The notes: a model not told the origin generated them from the sequence alone. 34,675 nucleotides of DNA from Synechococcaceae cyanobacterium SM1_2_3 (GCA_012031845.1 JAAUTD010000004.1:1-34675); one strand, 5' to 3'; counted from the first letter of the stretch, positions 18,726-26,402 are shown. Translations and numbers: made by a program.

Positions 18726-19846
18726 TTCTTCAACACTTCGCCTAGCACTTCAATCAAGCGGGCATTCTCCGCTTCTGCGCCGATGCTGATGCGCAAATAA
18801 TCCGGCAAGCCGTAGTTATCCACCGGGCGGGCGATGACCCCGTGTTTCAGCAGCGCCAGAAAGACTTCGCGCCCCGGTCGGCTCATGTTGACGCACAGGA
18901 AATTGCCCACCGACGGCAACCAACTCAATCCGAATTGGCGGCAAGCGTCCTGCAACTGTTTCATGCCCGCCCGATTCAGCGCCTTGCTTTGTTGCAGATG
19001 TTCGGCGTCGTCCAGCGCGGCGGCGGCGGCAACCAGCGCCAGGCTGTTGACATTGAACGGCTGACGCACCCGGTTCAACAGATCGGCGACTTGCGGGTGT
19101 GAAACTGCATAACCGACGCGCAAGCCGGCCAGTCCGTAGGCTTTGGAAAAGGTGCGGGTCACGATCAGGTTGGGGAAGCGGTCGAGCCACAGCAGCGCGT
19201 TCGGACCATCGGCCTCGGCCTCGACATATTCAAAATAGGCTTCATCCACCACCACGATCACTTGATCCGGCACTGATTCCAGAAACGACTGTAATTCAGG
19301 GGTGCAAAGCCAGGTGCCGGTGGGATTGTTGGGATTAGCGATGAAGATGACGCGGGTACGGTCATTAACCAATTCCAGCATTGCCGTCAGATCGTGGCCG
19401 TAGGGCATCGGATGCTCAGGCGGATTGGCTTTGGCGACGCGGGCGGTTGCGCCAATGGCCTGCGTGACAATCGGATAAACCGCGAACGCATGTTCCGAAT
19501 AAATCGCTTCGTGTTCCGGGGTGAGGAAGGCCCGTGCTGCCAATTCCAGCACGTCGTTGGAGCCGTTGCCCAGGGTCAGCGCGGCCATATCCACGTTTAG
19601 CCGAGCGGCAAGCGCCGTTTTCAGGGCGAAGCCGTTGCCGTCGGGATAGCGGGCGATGTCGGGCAATGCTTCACGAATTGCGGCCAAGGCTTTGGGGCTG
19701 GGGCCGAGCGGGTTTTCGTTGGAGGCCAGCTTGACGATCTGGCTGAGTCCATATTCGCGGCGCAATTCGCTTTCCGGTTTGCCGGGTTGATAGGGGTGCA
19801 GGGTGCGTACGCCGGGCGCGGCCAAGGCAGGGAAATCACAGGTCAT
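18722..19846 (-). CDS. hisC: Histidinol-phosphate/aromatic aminotransferase (HisC family)
   Basis: This PLP enzyme of fold type I (374 residues from 19846) has VKLASNENPLGPSPKA, the FIANPNNPTGTWL loop, VVVDEAYFEY and the PLP lysine in TRTFSKAYGLAGLRVGY. HisC paralogues beside tyrA and aroA usually act in phenylalanine or tyrosine synthesis as well as or instead of histidine synthesis. No other his genes are present, which fits the aromatic role. The ATG 19846 matches the family start (MTCDFPALAAPGV). The upstream TTG frame to 19936 is not conserved-looking. It overlaps tyrA by four bases. Confidence 0.9.
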   Translation of the reverse strand: MTCDFPALAAPGVRTLHPYQPGKPESELRREYGLSQIVKLASNENPLGPSPKALAAIREALPDIARYPDGNGFALKTALAARLNVDMAALTLGNGSNDVLELAARAFLTPEHEAIYSEHAFAVYPIVTQAIGATARVAKANPPEHPMPYGHDLTAMLELVNDRTRVIFIANPNNPTGTWLCTPELQSFLESVPDQVIVVVDEAYFEYVEAEADGPNALLWLDRFPNLIVTRTFSKAYGLAGLRVGYAVSHPQVADLLNRVRQPFNVNSLALVAAAAALDDAEHLQQSKALNRAGMKQLQDACRQFGLSWLPSVGNFLCVNMSRPGREVFLALLKHGVIARPVDNYGLPDYLRISIGAEAENARLIEVLGEVLKK

Positions 19847-20156
19847 GGGCGGAGCTTCGTGGTTTTGAGCGGATTTGTTCCCTGAAACTATAGCAATCCG
19901 CCGGAAGTTGTGGAAACGCCGCTCGTTGAAAGCCAAGCCCTCTGCGGCATAACCGAGATTTGCGCTCAGTCTTTGGATTGCACTTATGCAGAAAGCCCGA
20001 CGATTTATTACAAAGGCTAATTCCGGGTAATTAAGTCAATTAAAGGCAGAAGAATTTATTTTCAAAAATGGGGCTTGTATTGTTTTTTTTGCATAAACTT
20101 TTAAAGTCTAATTGTGTAAACCAGTTCTTACCACTTCCTCAAACTGAGAGGCTAAC
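19847..20156. other. AT-rich intergenic region between hisC and the cysteine-rich gene
   Basis: About 310 bp without a gene. From about 20020 the sequence becomes strongly AT-rich (T8 at 20084-20091), marking the left border of the accessory island. It must hold the divergent promoters of hisC and of the small cysteine-rich gene, but I see no clean -35/-10 pair. GAGAGG at 20147-20152 is the ribosome binding site of the next gene. Confidence 0.4.
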
Positions 20157-20402
20157 ATGCGTAAAATCATTACTATTATTCTTCTTTCGTTGTTCATTTC
20201 GAGCTTTTCCTTAGCGCAACAACGAAGTCCAGCAGCTACCTCGAGTTGCAGTTGTCCTTCTGAAACTTGTAAGGACGGTCGGAATGTTAGTTCATGTAGT
20301 GCGACTTGTGATGCAGATGATGTAGCCAGTGGAAAAACATGTCAGACTAGTTGTGGTTCTTGTGCATCAGTGAGTCGGAGTAGTAATTGCAACTGTAAAT
20401 AG
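20157..20402 (+). CDS. Small secreted cysteine-rich protein, unknown
   Basis: The 81-residue product starts with a classic Sec signal peptide (MRKIITIILLSLFISSFSLAQ, cleavage likely near residue 20-21). The mature peptide of about 60 residues holds ten cysteines in patterns such as SCSCPSETC, CSATC, CQTSCGSC and NCNC, and is rich in Ser. This is the pattern of a disulfide-rich or metal-binding exported peptide. I recognise no family. The ribosome binding site GAGAGG is well placed. The TAG stop forms the first bases of a 102-bp repeat that carries an intrinsic terminator, so it is a monocistronic unit. Base composition is AT-rich compared with hisC, suggesting an acquired gene. Confidence 0.75.
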   Translation: MRKIITIILLSLFISSFSLAQQRSPAATSSCSCPSETCKDGRNVSSCSATCDADDVASGKTCQTSCGSCASVSRSSNCNCK

Positions 20403-20500
20403 CTTCGTAGATTGGATTGACCGTTTGATCGTCAACCCAACATTGACCGGCTAATCAAACCCAAAGAACCGTCCTCATAAAACTAGGGCGGTTTTTTGTG
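20399..20500 (+). repeat. 102-bp direct repeat, copy A (terminator-bearing)
   Basis: This copy aligns without gaps to 21093-21194. By eye 87 of 102 positions agree and almost all differences are transitions. The most conserved part runs from GGCTAATCAAACCCAAAGAA into the terminator hairpin. It starts at the stop codon of the cysteine-rich gene. The two copies bracket the DUF4160-DUF2442 pair as direct repeats 694 bp apart. Confidence 0.85.
20467..20497 (+). terminator. Intrinsic terminator in repeat copy A
   Basis: AACCGTCCT/AGGGCGGTT (9 bp with one G-U pair; 20467-20475 with 20485-20493) with a 9-nt loop is followed by further T residues. It ends the cysteine-rich peptide transcript. Confidence 0.85.
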
Positions 20501-20573
20501 TTTGCTTGTAGGCGAATGCTTGCGGTAACTTCACTGGCTGGAGCTATGGTTCAATTTACTGATGGATATAACA

Positions 20574-20822
20574 ATGCCTGAAATTTGCCGCTTCTTGGGT
20601 ATCGTTATTATGATGTACTTTGATGAACATAACCCTCATCATTTTCATATTCGATACAACGATTATCGTGCGGTTATGTCCATTCGAGAATTGAATATTC
20701 TGGATGGACAGTTGCCCGCAAGAGTCAGGGGCTTGGTTCAAGAATGGGCTGAAATGCACACTCAAGAATTGCTGGAAATGTGGGAAACCAAGAATTTTTT
20801 CCGAATTGCTCCTTTGGCATGA
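20574..20822 (+). CDS. DUF4160 family protein
   Basis: The 82-residue product (MPEICRFLGIVIMMYFDEH onward) shows the DUF4160 pattern: a short N-terminal PxI..F.GI segment, the HNPHHFHIRY cluster of histidines, and a helical end with RVRGLVQEWAEMHTQELLEMW. These proteins are small, lie next to DUF2442 genes and are suspected to form toxin-antitoxin-like pairs, though the function is not established. I choose ATG 20574 over 20562 because the family starts with MPxI. It is followed after 12 bp by the DUF2442 gene. Confidence 0.8.
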   Translation: MPEICRFLGIVIMMYFDEHNPHHFHIRYNDYRAVMSIRELNILDGQLPARVRGLVQEWAEMHTQELLEMWETKNFFRIAPLA

Positions 20823-20834
20823 GGGAACTGTTGA

Positions 20835-21140
20835 ATGATTACTGTACAGGAAGCCAGATATTGCGGCGGGTTTCGGGTTTGGCTTGGGTTCAATACCGGA
20901 GAATCAGGAGAAACCGATCTTGAAGAGGTTATCCAACACTATCCAGCGGCTGAAACGCTTGCTGATCCAGAACAGTTCAGTCAGTTTTATCTGGATGAAT
21001 GGCCAACGCTCGCGTGGGCTTGTGGATTCGACCTATCGCCGGAATCTCTCTACGAACGAGTGACCGGTTGTCCTCCCGGATGGAGCCAGCGCATAGCTTC
21101 GCAGACTAAATTAACCGCTTTATCGTCAACTCAATCTTGA
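20835..21140 (+). CDS. DUF2442 family protein with repeat-encoded tail
   Basis: The 101-residue product carries the DUF2442 segment (YCGGFRVWLGFNTGESGETDLEEVI, FYLDEWPTLAWACGFDLSPESLYE). GAGGGA lies eight bases before the ATG. The family normally ends soon after the SPExLYE motif. Here the last 16 residues, from IASQTKL on, are encoded inside copy B of the 102-bp repeat, so the native 3' end seems to have been replaced. It pairs with the DUF4160 gene. Role unproven; a toxin-antitoxin or regulatory pair is the common suggestion. Confidence 0.8.
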   Translation: MITVQEARYCGGFRVWLGFNTGESGETDLEEVIQHYPAAETLADPEQFSQFYLDEWPTLAWACGFDLSPESLYERVTGCPPGWSQRIASQTKLTALSSTQS

Positions 21141-21194
21141 CTGGCTAATCAAACCCAAAGAACCGCCCTCATAAAGCCGGGGCGGTTTTTTGTG
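21093..21194 (+). repeat. 102-bp direct repeat, copy B (terminator-bearing)
   Basis: Second copy of the element at 20399-20500, same length and orientation. It includes the last codons and stop of the DUF2442 gene and an intrinsic terminator (AACCGCCCT/GGGGCGGTT, 21161-21169 with 21179-21187, then T residues to 21191). Its sequence differs from copy A at about 15 positions, so the duplication is not recent or the copies arrived separately. Confidence 0.85.
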
Positions 21195-21263
21195 AGTGAT
21201 AGTTTTATTACCTGCTTCATTATCACTTGAAATAATGTCAATTTCGACATATATTTCAGCCTT

Positions 21264-21593
21264 ATGAGTACCGAAAATAAGCCACTGGTATGGCTACATG
21301 GCGAAGTTAAAACACCGCCTTTCTCCCCATCGGCTCGAATTGAAGCAGGTATCTTGCTTCGGCGTCTCCAACAAGGAGAAACATTATCCATGCCTCTATC
21401 AAGACCGATGCCAATCATTGGGTTGCGCTGTCATGAACTTCGCATTCATGACCAAGATACAACATGGCGAATCATCTACCGACTGGATCATGACGCAGTA
21501 ATTATCGGTGAGGTTTTCAGCAAAAAGACTACAAAAACGCCAACAAAAATCATCGCGATCTGCAAGAAGAGGTTTCAGGAATATGATGAATGA
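21264..21593 (+). CDS. RelE/HigB-type (Gp49-like) toxin
   Basis: The 109-residue product matches the Gp49-like RelE superfamily group: VWLHGEVKTPPFSPSARIEAGILLRRLQQGE, then MPIIGLRCHELRIHD, the core WRIIYRLDHDAVIIGEVFSKKTTKTP, and a basic C-terminal helix. Such proteins usually cut mRNA at the ribosome. The downstream helix-turn-helix gene overlaps its 3' end by about 11 bp, the toxin-first order of HigBA-type loci. It is preceded by repeat copy B and its terminator, so it has its own promoter in the AT-rich gap 21195-21263. Confidence 0.85.
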   Translation: MSTENKPLVWLHGEVKTPPFSPSARIEAGILLRRLQQGETLSMPLSRPMPIIGLRCHELRIHDQDTTWRIIYRLDHDAVIIGEVFSKKTTKTPTKIIAICKKRFQEYDE

Positions 21594-21897
21594 ATCCAAA
21601 AGAAAACGTCTTGCCGAGAAAGGCTGGAAAGTCGGAAGTGCTGAAGAATTTCTCCAGCTTTCCGCTGATGAAGCCGCTTATGTTGAGCTAAAGCTCCGGT
21701 TGAGCGATAGCCTGAGAATACAGCGGCAACAAAGAAATATGACTCAGGTTCAACTGGCAAGACTGGTCAAATCCAGCCAATCACGGATAGCAAAAATGGA
21801 ATCAGGCGATTCTTCGGTTTCACTGGATTTATTGATTCGGTCATTGCTTGCATTAGGAGCATCGAATCAGGATATTGCCAGCATCATCAATCGCTGA
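21583..21897 (+). CDS. XRE-family HTH antitoxin (HigA-like)
   Basis: The 104-residue product has an N-terminal segment typical of this antitoxin group (RLAEKGWKVGSAEEFLQLS) and a C-terminal Xre helix-turn-helix (RIQRQQRNMTQVQLARLV, then SSQSRIAKMESGDSSVSLDL). It would neutralise the upstream RelE-like toxin and repress the operon. AGGA before the tandem ATGATG (21583/21586) sets the start inside the toxin's 3' end; translation starting at either is possible. Confidence 0.87.
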   Translation: MMNESKRKRLAEKGWKVGSAEEFLQLSADEAAYVELKLRLSDSLRIQRQQRNMTQVQLARLVKSSQSRIAKMESGDSSVSLDLLIRSLLALGASNQDIASIINR

Positions 21898-21979
21898 AAA
21901 GCCTTGTAAGAGTAGGAGGATGCGCTTCTCTATCCATACTGGTTGACACCTCTCACCCGATGTTTTGGAGATGAACATT

Positions 21980-22189
21980 ATGAATGCCACTGACATTCAA
22001 TACATTTCTGATGAGACCGGCCATACGGTCAGCGTCATCGTGCCTATCGAACTCTGGCGGGAAATCGAAATAGAACAGGAAACGGCTTACCTGCTAAGAA
22101 GCGAAACCATGAAGCGCCGTTTACTGGAAGCGAAAGATCGCCAAGACGGTATTTCTTTCGAGGAAGCGTGTGAAAAGCTTGGAGTTTGA
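21980..22189 (+). CDS. YefM-like (Phd/YefM) antitoxin
   Basis: The 69-residue product (MNATDIQYISDETGHTVSV...) has the Phd/YefM pattern with PIELWREIEIEQETAYLL and ends in the acidic GISFEEACEKLGV that would contact the toxin. TTGGAG nine bases before the ATG at 21980 is the ribosome binding site and decides this start over the ATG at 21971. The yoeB-like toxin starts inside its 3' end (20-bp overlap). The pair forms a second autonomous toxin-antitoxin operon. Confidence 0.85.
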   Translation: MNATDIQYISDETGHTVSVIVPIELWREIEIEQETAYLLRSETMKRRLLEAKDRQDGISFEEACEKLGV

Positions 22190-22427
22190 CGCAACAGCTT
22201 TTGAAGACCTGGCTTGGTGGATCGAGCAGGATCATGACAAGGCGCTGAAAATCATCAAGCTGATTAAGGACGTGCAACGCGATCTTTTTCGTGGAATCGG
22301 CAAACCGGAACCACTGAGACACGAACTGGCCGGTTGCTGGTCAAGACGGATTGATCAGGAACATCGGCTGGTCTATCAGGTTACGCCTGAGAAAATCCGC
22401 ATTCTCGCCTGCCGGTATCACTATTGA
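22170..22427 (+). CDS. YoeB (Txe) family mRNA interferase toxin
   Basis: The 85-residue product is a clear YoeB match: WWIEQDHDKALKIIKLIKDV, GIGKPEPLRHELAGCWSRRI with the catalytic Glu and Arg region, DQEHRLVYQV, and the C-terminal CRYHY with the catalytic His. YoeB binds the ribosomal A site and cuts mRNA. It starts with GTG at 22170, preceded by GAGG. Full length and key residues are kept, so it is likely active and held by the YefM-like antitoxin. Confidence 0.9.
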   Translation: MKSLEFDATAFEDLAWWIEQDHDKALKIIKLIKDVQRDLFRGIGKPEPLRHELAGCWSRRIDQEHRLVYQVTPEKIRILACRYHY

Positions 22428-22555
22428 CTCACCTGCATTTCTCATAACCGCCTTGCGCTATCCACACACGACAAACCACTGTGGAAAACTGGCGCTCCGT
22501 CAATCTTGTGCTGATAAGCCCTTCACTATCGGGTGAGAATACAAATAGCCCAGCC

Positions 22556-22590
22556 CGCAGGATGCGCTTCCCTGCGGCCAACATCCTGCG
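22556..22590. repeat. REP-like hairpin after patB
   Basis: CGCAGGATG/CATCCTGCG (22556-22564 with 22582-22590) forms a 9-bp stem with a 17-nt loop, directly after the patB stop. Its AGGATGCGCTTC (22559-22570) is also found at 21917-21928, on the other side of yefM-yoeB. Without a T-run it is not a clear terminator. Confidence 0.45.
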
Positions 22591-22592
22591 AA

Positions 22593-23756
22593 CTATTGCC
22601 GCTCATTCAGCGCCGCCCGCATTCGTTCCAAACCTTCCGCCAGCATAGCCTGCGGGCAACCGAAATTAATCCGCACAAAACCCGCGCCGCCCGGACCGAA
22701 CGTCGCGCCATCGTTCAACGCCACGCCCGCGTGATTCAGAAAAAACTCCTGCGGATTACCCACAATCCCGGCATCGCGGCAATCCAGCCACGCCAGATAA
22801 GTCGCTTCGGGTACGGTGCTGCGAATGCCGGGCAAATGGCGGGCGACAGTCTCCACCAGATAATCCCGATTGGCCGCCAGATAAACCAGCAGCGCCCGCA
22901 GCCAGTCATCGCCATGCTGATACGCCGCCAGCGCCGCAGTCAGGCCAAGAATATTCGGATCGGGCACGATGCCGCGCATAGCCTGTTTAAACCGCCGCCG
23001 CAGTTCGGGATTTTGAATAATGGCAAAGCTGGCCCCCAGCCCGGCAATGTTGAAAGTCTTGCTGGGCGCCATCAGGGTGATGCAGCGCTGGGCAATCTCC
23101 GGGGCCAGTGTCGCCAGCGGCGTATGTTGGCGTCCATCCAGCAGCAAATCGCAGTGAATCTCATCCGAACAGATAATGAGATCATGACGCTCGCAGATCG
23201 CCGCCAGTCGGTTTAGCTCATCCCGGTTAAAAACCCGCCCGACCGGATTATGCGGATGACACAGCATGAACAGCCGGGTGCGCGGCGTGATCGCGGCGTC
23301 AAACACGGCATCGTCGAAACCGTAATAAAGTCCGCCGTCGCGCCATTCCGTACACAATTCAGCGGTGATGAGTTGCCGATCCTGATAGCCCGGCACCGAC
23401 AGAAAAGGCGGATACACCGGCGTTTGCACCAGCACCCCGTCGCCCGGATCGCCAACCGCCCGACACACCACATTCAGCCCGCAGACCAGACCCGGCAGAT
23501 ACACAATCTGATCGGGAGTCACGGCCCAGCCGTAGCGCTCCGCCAGCCGCACGCACAGAGTGTCGCTCAGATCATCGGGCGGTGCGCCATAGCCAAAGAC
23601 GCCATGCGCGACCCGCTGCTGCAACGCCTCCAGCACCGGATCGGGTGCGACAAAATCCATATCCGCCACCCACAGTGGCAATGCCGCGCCATAACGCTGC
23701 CATTTAAGGCTGTCAGTGCCGCGCCGCAGGGGTGAATGGTCGAAATCGTCAGTCAT
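22593..23756 (-). CDS. patB: PatB/MalY-type cystathionine beta-lyase (C-S lyase)
   Basis: This 387-residue PLP enzyme of the aminotransferase fold shows LPLWVADMDFVAPDPVLEAL, the VYLPGLVCGLN segment, FMLCHPHNPVGRVF, the LIICSDEIHCDLLL Asp, and the PLP lysine in LMAPSKTFNIAGLGASFA. MalY/PatB proteins cleave carbon-sulfur bonds of cystathionine and similar compounds and make homocysteine or thiols. This one may feed the methionine/SAM cycle in the window, but there is no proof of operon linkage. I start at 23756 (MTDDFDHSPL); the longer frame begins with TTG. The gene is intact. Confidence 0.88.
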   Translation of the reverse strand: MTDDFDHSPLRRGTDSLKWQRYGAALPLWVADMDFVAPDPVLEALQQRVAHGVFGYGAPPDDLSDTLCVRLAERYGWAVTPDQIVYLPGLVCGLNVVCRAVGDPGDGVLVQTPVYPPFLSVPGYQDRQLITAELCTEWRDGGLYYGFDDAVFDAAITPRTRLFMLCHPHNPVGRVFNRDELNRLAAICERHDLIICSDEIHCDLLLDGRQHTPLATLAPEIAQRCITLMAPSKTFNIAGLGASFAIIQNPELRRRFKQAMRGIVPDPNILGLTAALAAYQHGDDWLRALLVYLAANRDYLVETVARHLPGIRSTVPEATYLAWLDCRDAGIVGNPQEFFLNHAGVALNDGATFGPGGAGFVRINFGCPQAMLAEGLERMRAALNERQ

Positions 23757-23794
23757 TGGGGTCAAGTCCTTAAAACACAGTGCGGAATCGCCGG

Positions 23795-24832
23795 TTAAAC
23801 CAGGTTATGAACCTGGCGCAGGTGGCTGTAGGTCATGCTGGATACGTTGCGGATGATGTCGCCACGCGCATCTTTCCAGGCCGAGTAATTCTGGGCCGGT
23901 CTGGCTTTTTCGATAATGCCGATGAAGGTGTAGGGATAACTGCGGCCATCGCGGCCCTGAGCCACCAGAATCCCCATGTCGCCGCACAGCCGCGCCGTAG
24001 TGCCGGTCTTGTCAATCACCTGGGTCTGCCGCGCCACCCCGGTGCGCCGGTATAAATTCGATCCCGGTTGGGCAGGAACATCAGCCGCCGCAGTTCAGCG
24101 GCGTAGGGGAAGCTGGTTGTACCAGAGCGCCGCCAGAAAGCGATGATAATCCAGCGCAGACGCCTTGTTGCGGTAGGTGCGGCCACCGCCGGGAATGCGC
24201 TCAACAATGCGAGTCTGGCGGAAAAGGCCCGGATGACGCTGTTTGAGCGTGTGTTCCGCTTCAAGTGGGCCGGAGCGGCGGCTGGTCCGGTTCAGCAGTT
24301 CGATGAAATGATTGGTGGCCTGATTGTCGCTGTATTGGATCATCGCTTCCATGCGCTGGCGCTGGTACGGGGTGTAGTAGAGTTTTCCTTCCTGCACCTT
24401 ATGAAAAAAAGCCAGCGCAATGAATGGCTTAATCATGCTGGCGCTCTGATAGGGGGTACTGGCGTTGATCGAGAGCAGGAACCGTCGGCTGGTGAAATCA
24501 TAGGCCAGCCATGCGGTGCGCTCGTTCTTCGCCAACTGGCCGGTCTGGCGGAGCTGGGCCAAATAACGCGGGATCATGGCGTTGAGGTGGGTCGGCGGCG
24601 GCGCAGGCGTCCAATGGCGGGTCGGCGGTTGCGGATAATACGCAGGCCGATTGGAACGGGTTAGCGGCGGTGGCTCCAGCGGTCGCGCCGCGTTGCCGGA
24701 TTCCGGCAACAGGCCAAAACCGGCGGCGGTCATGAGCGCCGCTGCTTGGCTGAGAAAGCAGCGGCGGGCGGGAACCGGAACGGCGTCAGGCGAGTTCATT
24801 GAAGATAACAAATTGATTAAATTAAAATTCAT
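23795..24832 (-). CDS. Tat-exported class A beta-lactamase-like serine hydrolase (two indels)
   Basis: The N-terminus has a twin-arginine signal (ARRCFLSQAAALMTAAGFG). The beta-lactamase/PBP motifs are SASMIKP (Ser-x-x-Lys), YSDNQATN (Ser-Asp-Asn) and DKTGTT (Lys-Thr-Gly). The frame breaks twice. Removing one base from the G4 at 24106-24109 joins YNQLP to YAAELRRLMFLP. Adding one base at the C4 at 24037-24040 joins the Arg-Ile-Tyr-Thr region to VARQTQVIDKTGT. The repaired protein has about 345 residues. It could be a beta-lactamase or a peptidoglycan-acting hydrolase; the rest of the sequence does not decide. GGAG lies before the ATG at 24832. The Pro-rich stretch at about 50-85 is a linker after the signal. 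Confidence 0.85.
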
Positions 24833-24880
24833 GCGGGCGATCTCCCCATCATGATGCGGCTGTTGGGATTAACTCGCCCA

Positions 24881-25842
24881 TTATGAGTCGGTTATTTGGA
24901 ACTCGACAATGACCGGGTAATGATCGGAACCCATCGCTGATGCGATTTGCCGCTGCAAAATACGGATGCCTCTGGAGAACAGAACATGGTCAATCGGCGT
25001 CCATAACGGCGGCAAGCTGACCGGCCAGGACGGCTGGACGCCATGTCCGCGCCGACTGTCATGCAGACCGGAATCAGCCAGCAGGCGAGCGAAATAGGGC
25101 GACCACGGCGACGTATTGAGATCGCCCATGACCAGCAATGGCGTTTGAATCTGGCGGGCCAGATGCGCCAGCTCCGCCAGTTGCCGATTGCGACCCTGAG
25201 CAAATTCGGCGCTAATCGGCGGCCACGGATGTGCGCCGATCACGGTGAATGAACGGTTGCCGACCGTGACCACTGCAACAATGGCGGGTGGCCCTGAGTC
25301 GCCAAGCAGAATGATTTGAGTCGCGGACAGCGGATGACGGCTGAGAACAACGATGCCGAACGGGTCGTCGCGCAATTCAGCCACTTGATGCGGATAATCC
25401 TTGCGCAAGTCGCCCAGCCTTTCAATCAGTCCCGACGAGATTTCCAGCAACACCATCACATCGGGATGGGCGTCGGCGATCAGGCGGCGGATTCGGTCAT
25501 GGTCAAGGTTGTCAAGATTGACATTAGCGAGCAACGCTCGTAGTGGGGGTTTCCCGGCGTGGATCGCTGATGTCGTGGGTTGGTCCGGCCAGAATGCGGC
25601 GCAATCACCACCAGATTGAGCAGCGCGATAACCGCCAGCGTCGCTGACACTCGCCATTGCCGCAGCCACAACAAGGTTATGGAGAAAATGATCAAAGTCA
25701 GCGCGTATTGCACCCGGAAATGGCTGGTCAGTTCAAAAATCCACCAAAAACTGCCCAGAAAGGCGGTCAGTGAGGCCAGACCGGCTATAAGTCCAGCGGC
25801 GGTGAGCAAACCAGTGAGGCTGACAGAGCGTGTTTGGGGCAT
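24881..25842 (-). CDS. Membrane-anchored endonuclease/exonuclease/phosphatase family protein (frameshifted)
   Basis: Three hydrophobic segments open the protein (about residues 10-31, 42-60 and 66-80). A DNase-I-like domain follows: LLANVNLDNLDHDRIRRLI, VMVLLEIS with the metal-binding Glu, VIGAHPWPP, MGDLNTSPWSP, IDHVLFS and GSDHYPVIVEF. The frame breaks near 25593-25605. One added base joins VVIAP to FWPDQPTTSAIHAGKPP, giving about 320 residues. Such proteins cleave phosphodiesters of lipids or nucleic acids in the periplasm; the substrate is unknown. I use the ATG 25842; a TTG at 25860 is the alternative. Confidence 0.85.
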
Positions 25843-25966
25843 GAGTTTTGTAGAGAGCAAGATTGAGGTTATGGGGCTTGTGGGGAACGCCTTAAGCCCT
25901 GATTAGGGAAAACCATGATCCATATTGCGAAATTCCTGATTTACTCCCGTACTGTAAATCTTGATA

Positions 25967-25995
25967 TTGACCCTGCCATTAATAAGACTTAAAAC
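25967..25995 (+). promoter_or_regulatory. Sigma-70-type promoter candidate
   Basis: TTGACC (25967-25972) and TAAAAC (25990-25995) are separated by exactly 17 bp in an AT-rich gap, about 80 bp before the small cysteine-containing gene at 26077. Consensus match by eye only. Confidence 0.45.
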
Positions 25996-26076
25996 GGTAA
26001 CATCTTATAAAGAATCATAAAAATGGCGATCAGGGAGGATTTGCAGCGCAATGACCACCAAAGTGAGGACATCGAA

Positions 26077-26349
26077 ATGAAAAATGAGATTACCCGACCG
26101 GTGAAAGCCAAGCGTTATGGCAGTGAGGGTCTGATCCCGGTGGACAAGCATAGCTGTCCCTATCGGGGCGCGACCACCTGCGTAGGCGCCAGTGGCGGCA
26201 GTTATTGCGGCGGTTACGGCGGGGATGCGCCGATCAAAGGGACTCAGTTGCACTTGGTGCGCTGCCTGGAGGAGAACGCGGCTGACTTCATTCCGCAGGG
26301 CTGGCCGCTGATGCCGCGTCGGATGGCCTATCCCCTGTCCCATCGTTAG
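26077..26349 (+). CDS. Small Cys/Gly-rich protein, unknown
   Basis: The 90-residue product (MKNEITRPVKAKRYGSEG...) has no signal peptide. Its middle, CPYRGATTCVGASGGSYC followed by GGYGG, has three cysteines and is Gly-rich. A fourth Cys is in LHLVRCLEEN. I do not recognise a family. The start at 26077 is chosen because GAGGAC lies seven bases upstream; an in-frame ATG at 26023 has no ribosome binding site. It has its own promoter candidate, runs convergent to the kinase gene and is followed by a hairpin. A metal-binding or modified small protein are both possible; a chance ORF cannot be excluded. Confidence 0.55.
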   Translation: MKNEITRPVKAKRYGSEGLIPVDKHSCPYRGATTCVGASGGSYCGGYGGDAPIKGTQLHLVRCLEENAADFIPQGWPLMPRRMAYPLSHR

Positions 26350-26361
26350 ACCCCAACAGGG

Positions 26362-26392
26362 ACGTAGCATGGGCGTCCTGCCTACGCTACGT
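26362..26392. terminator. Hairpin between two convergent genes
   Basis: ACGTAGC/GCTACGT (26362-26368 with 26386-26392) forms a 7-bp stem with a 17-nt loop, extended by imperfect pairs outside. It sits between convergent genes and may serve both as a weak terminator. No T-run. Confidence 0.3.
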
Positions 26393-26402
26393 TCCGGTTG
26401 GC

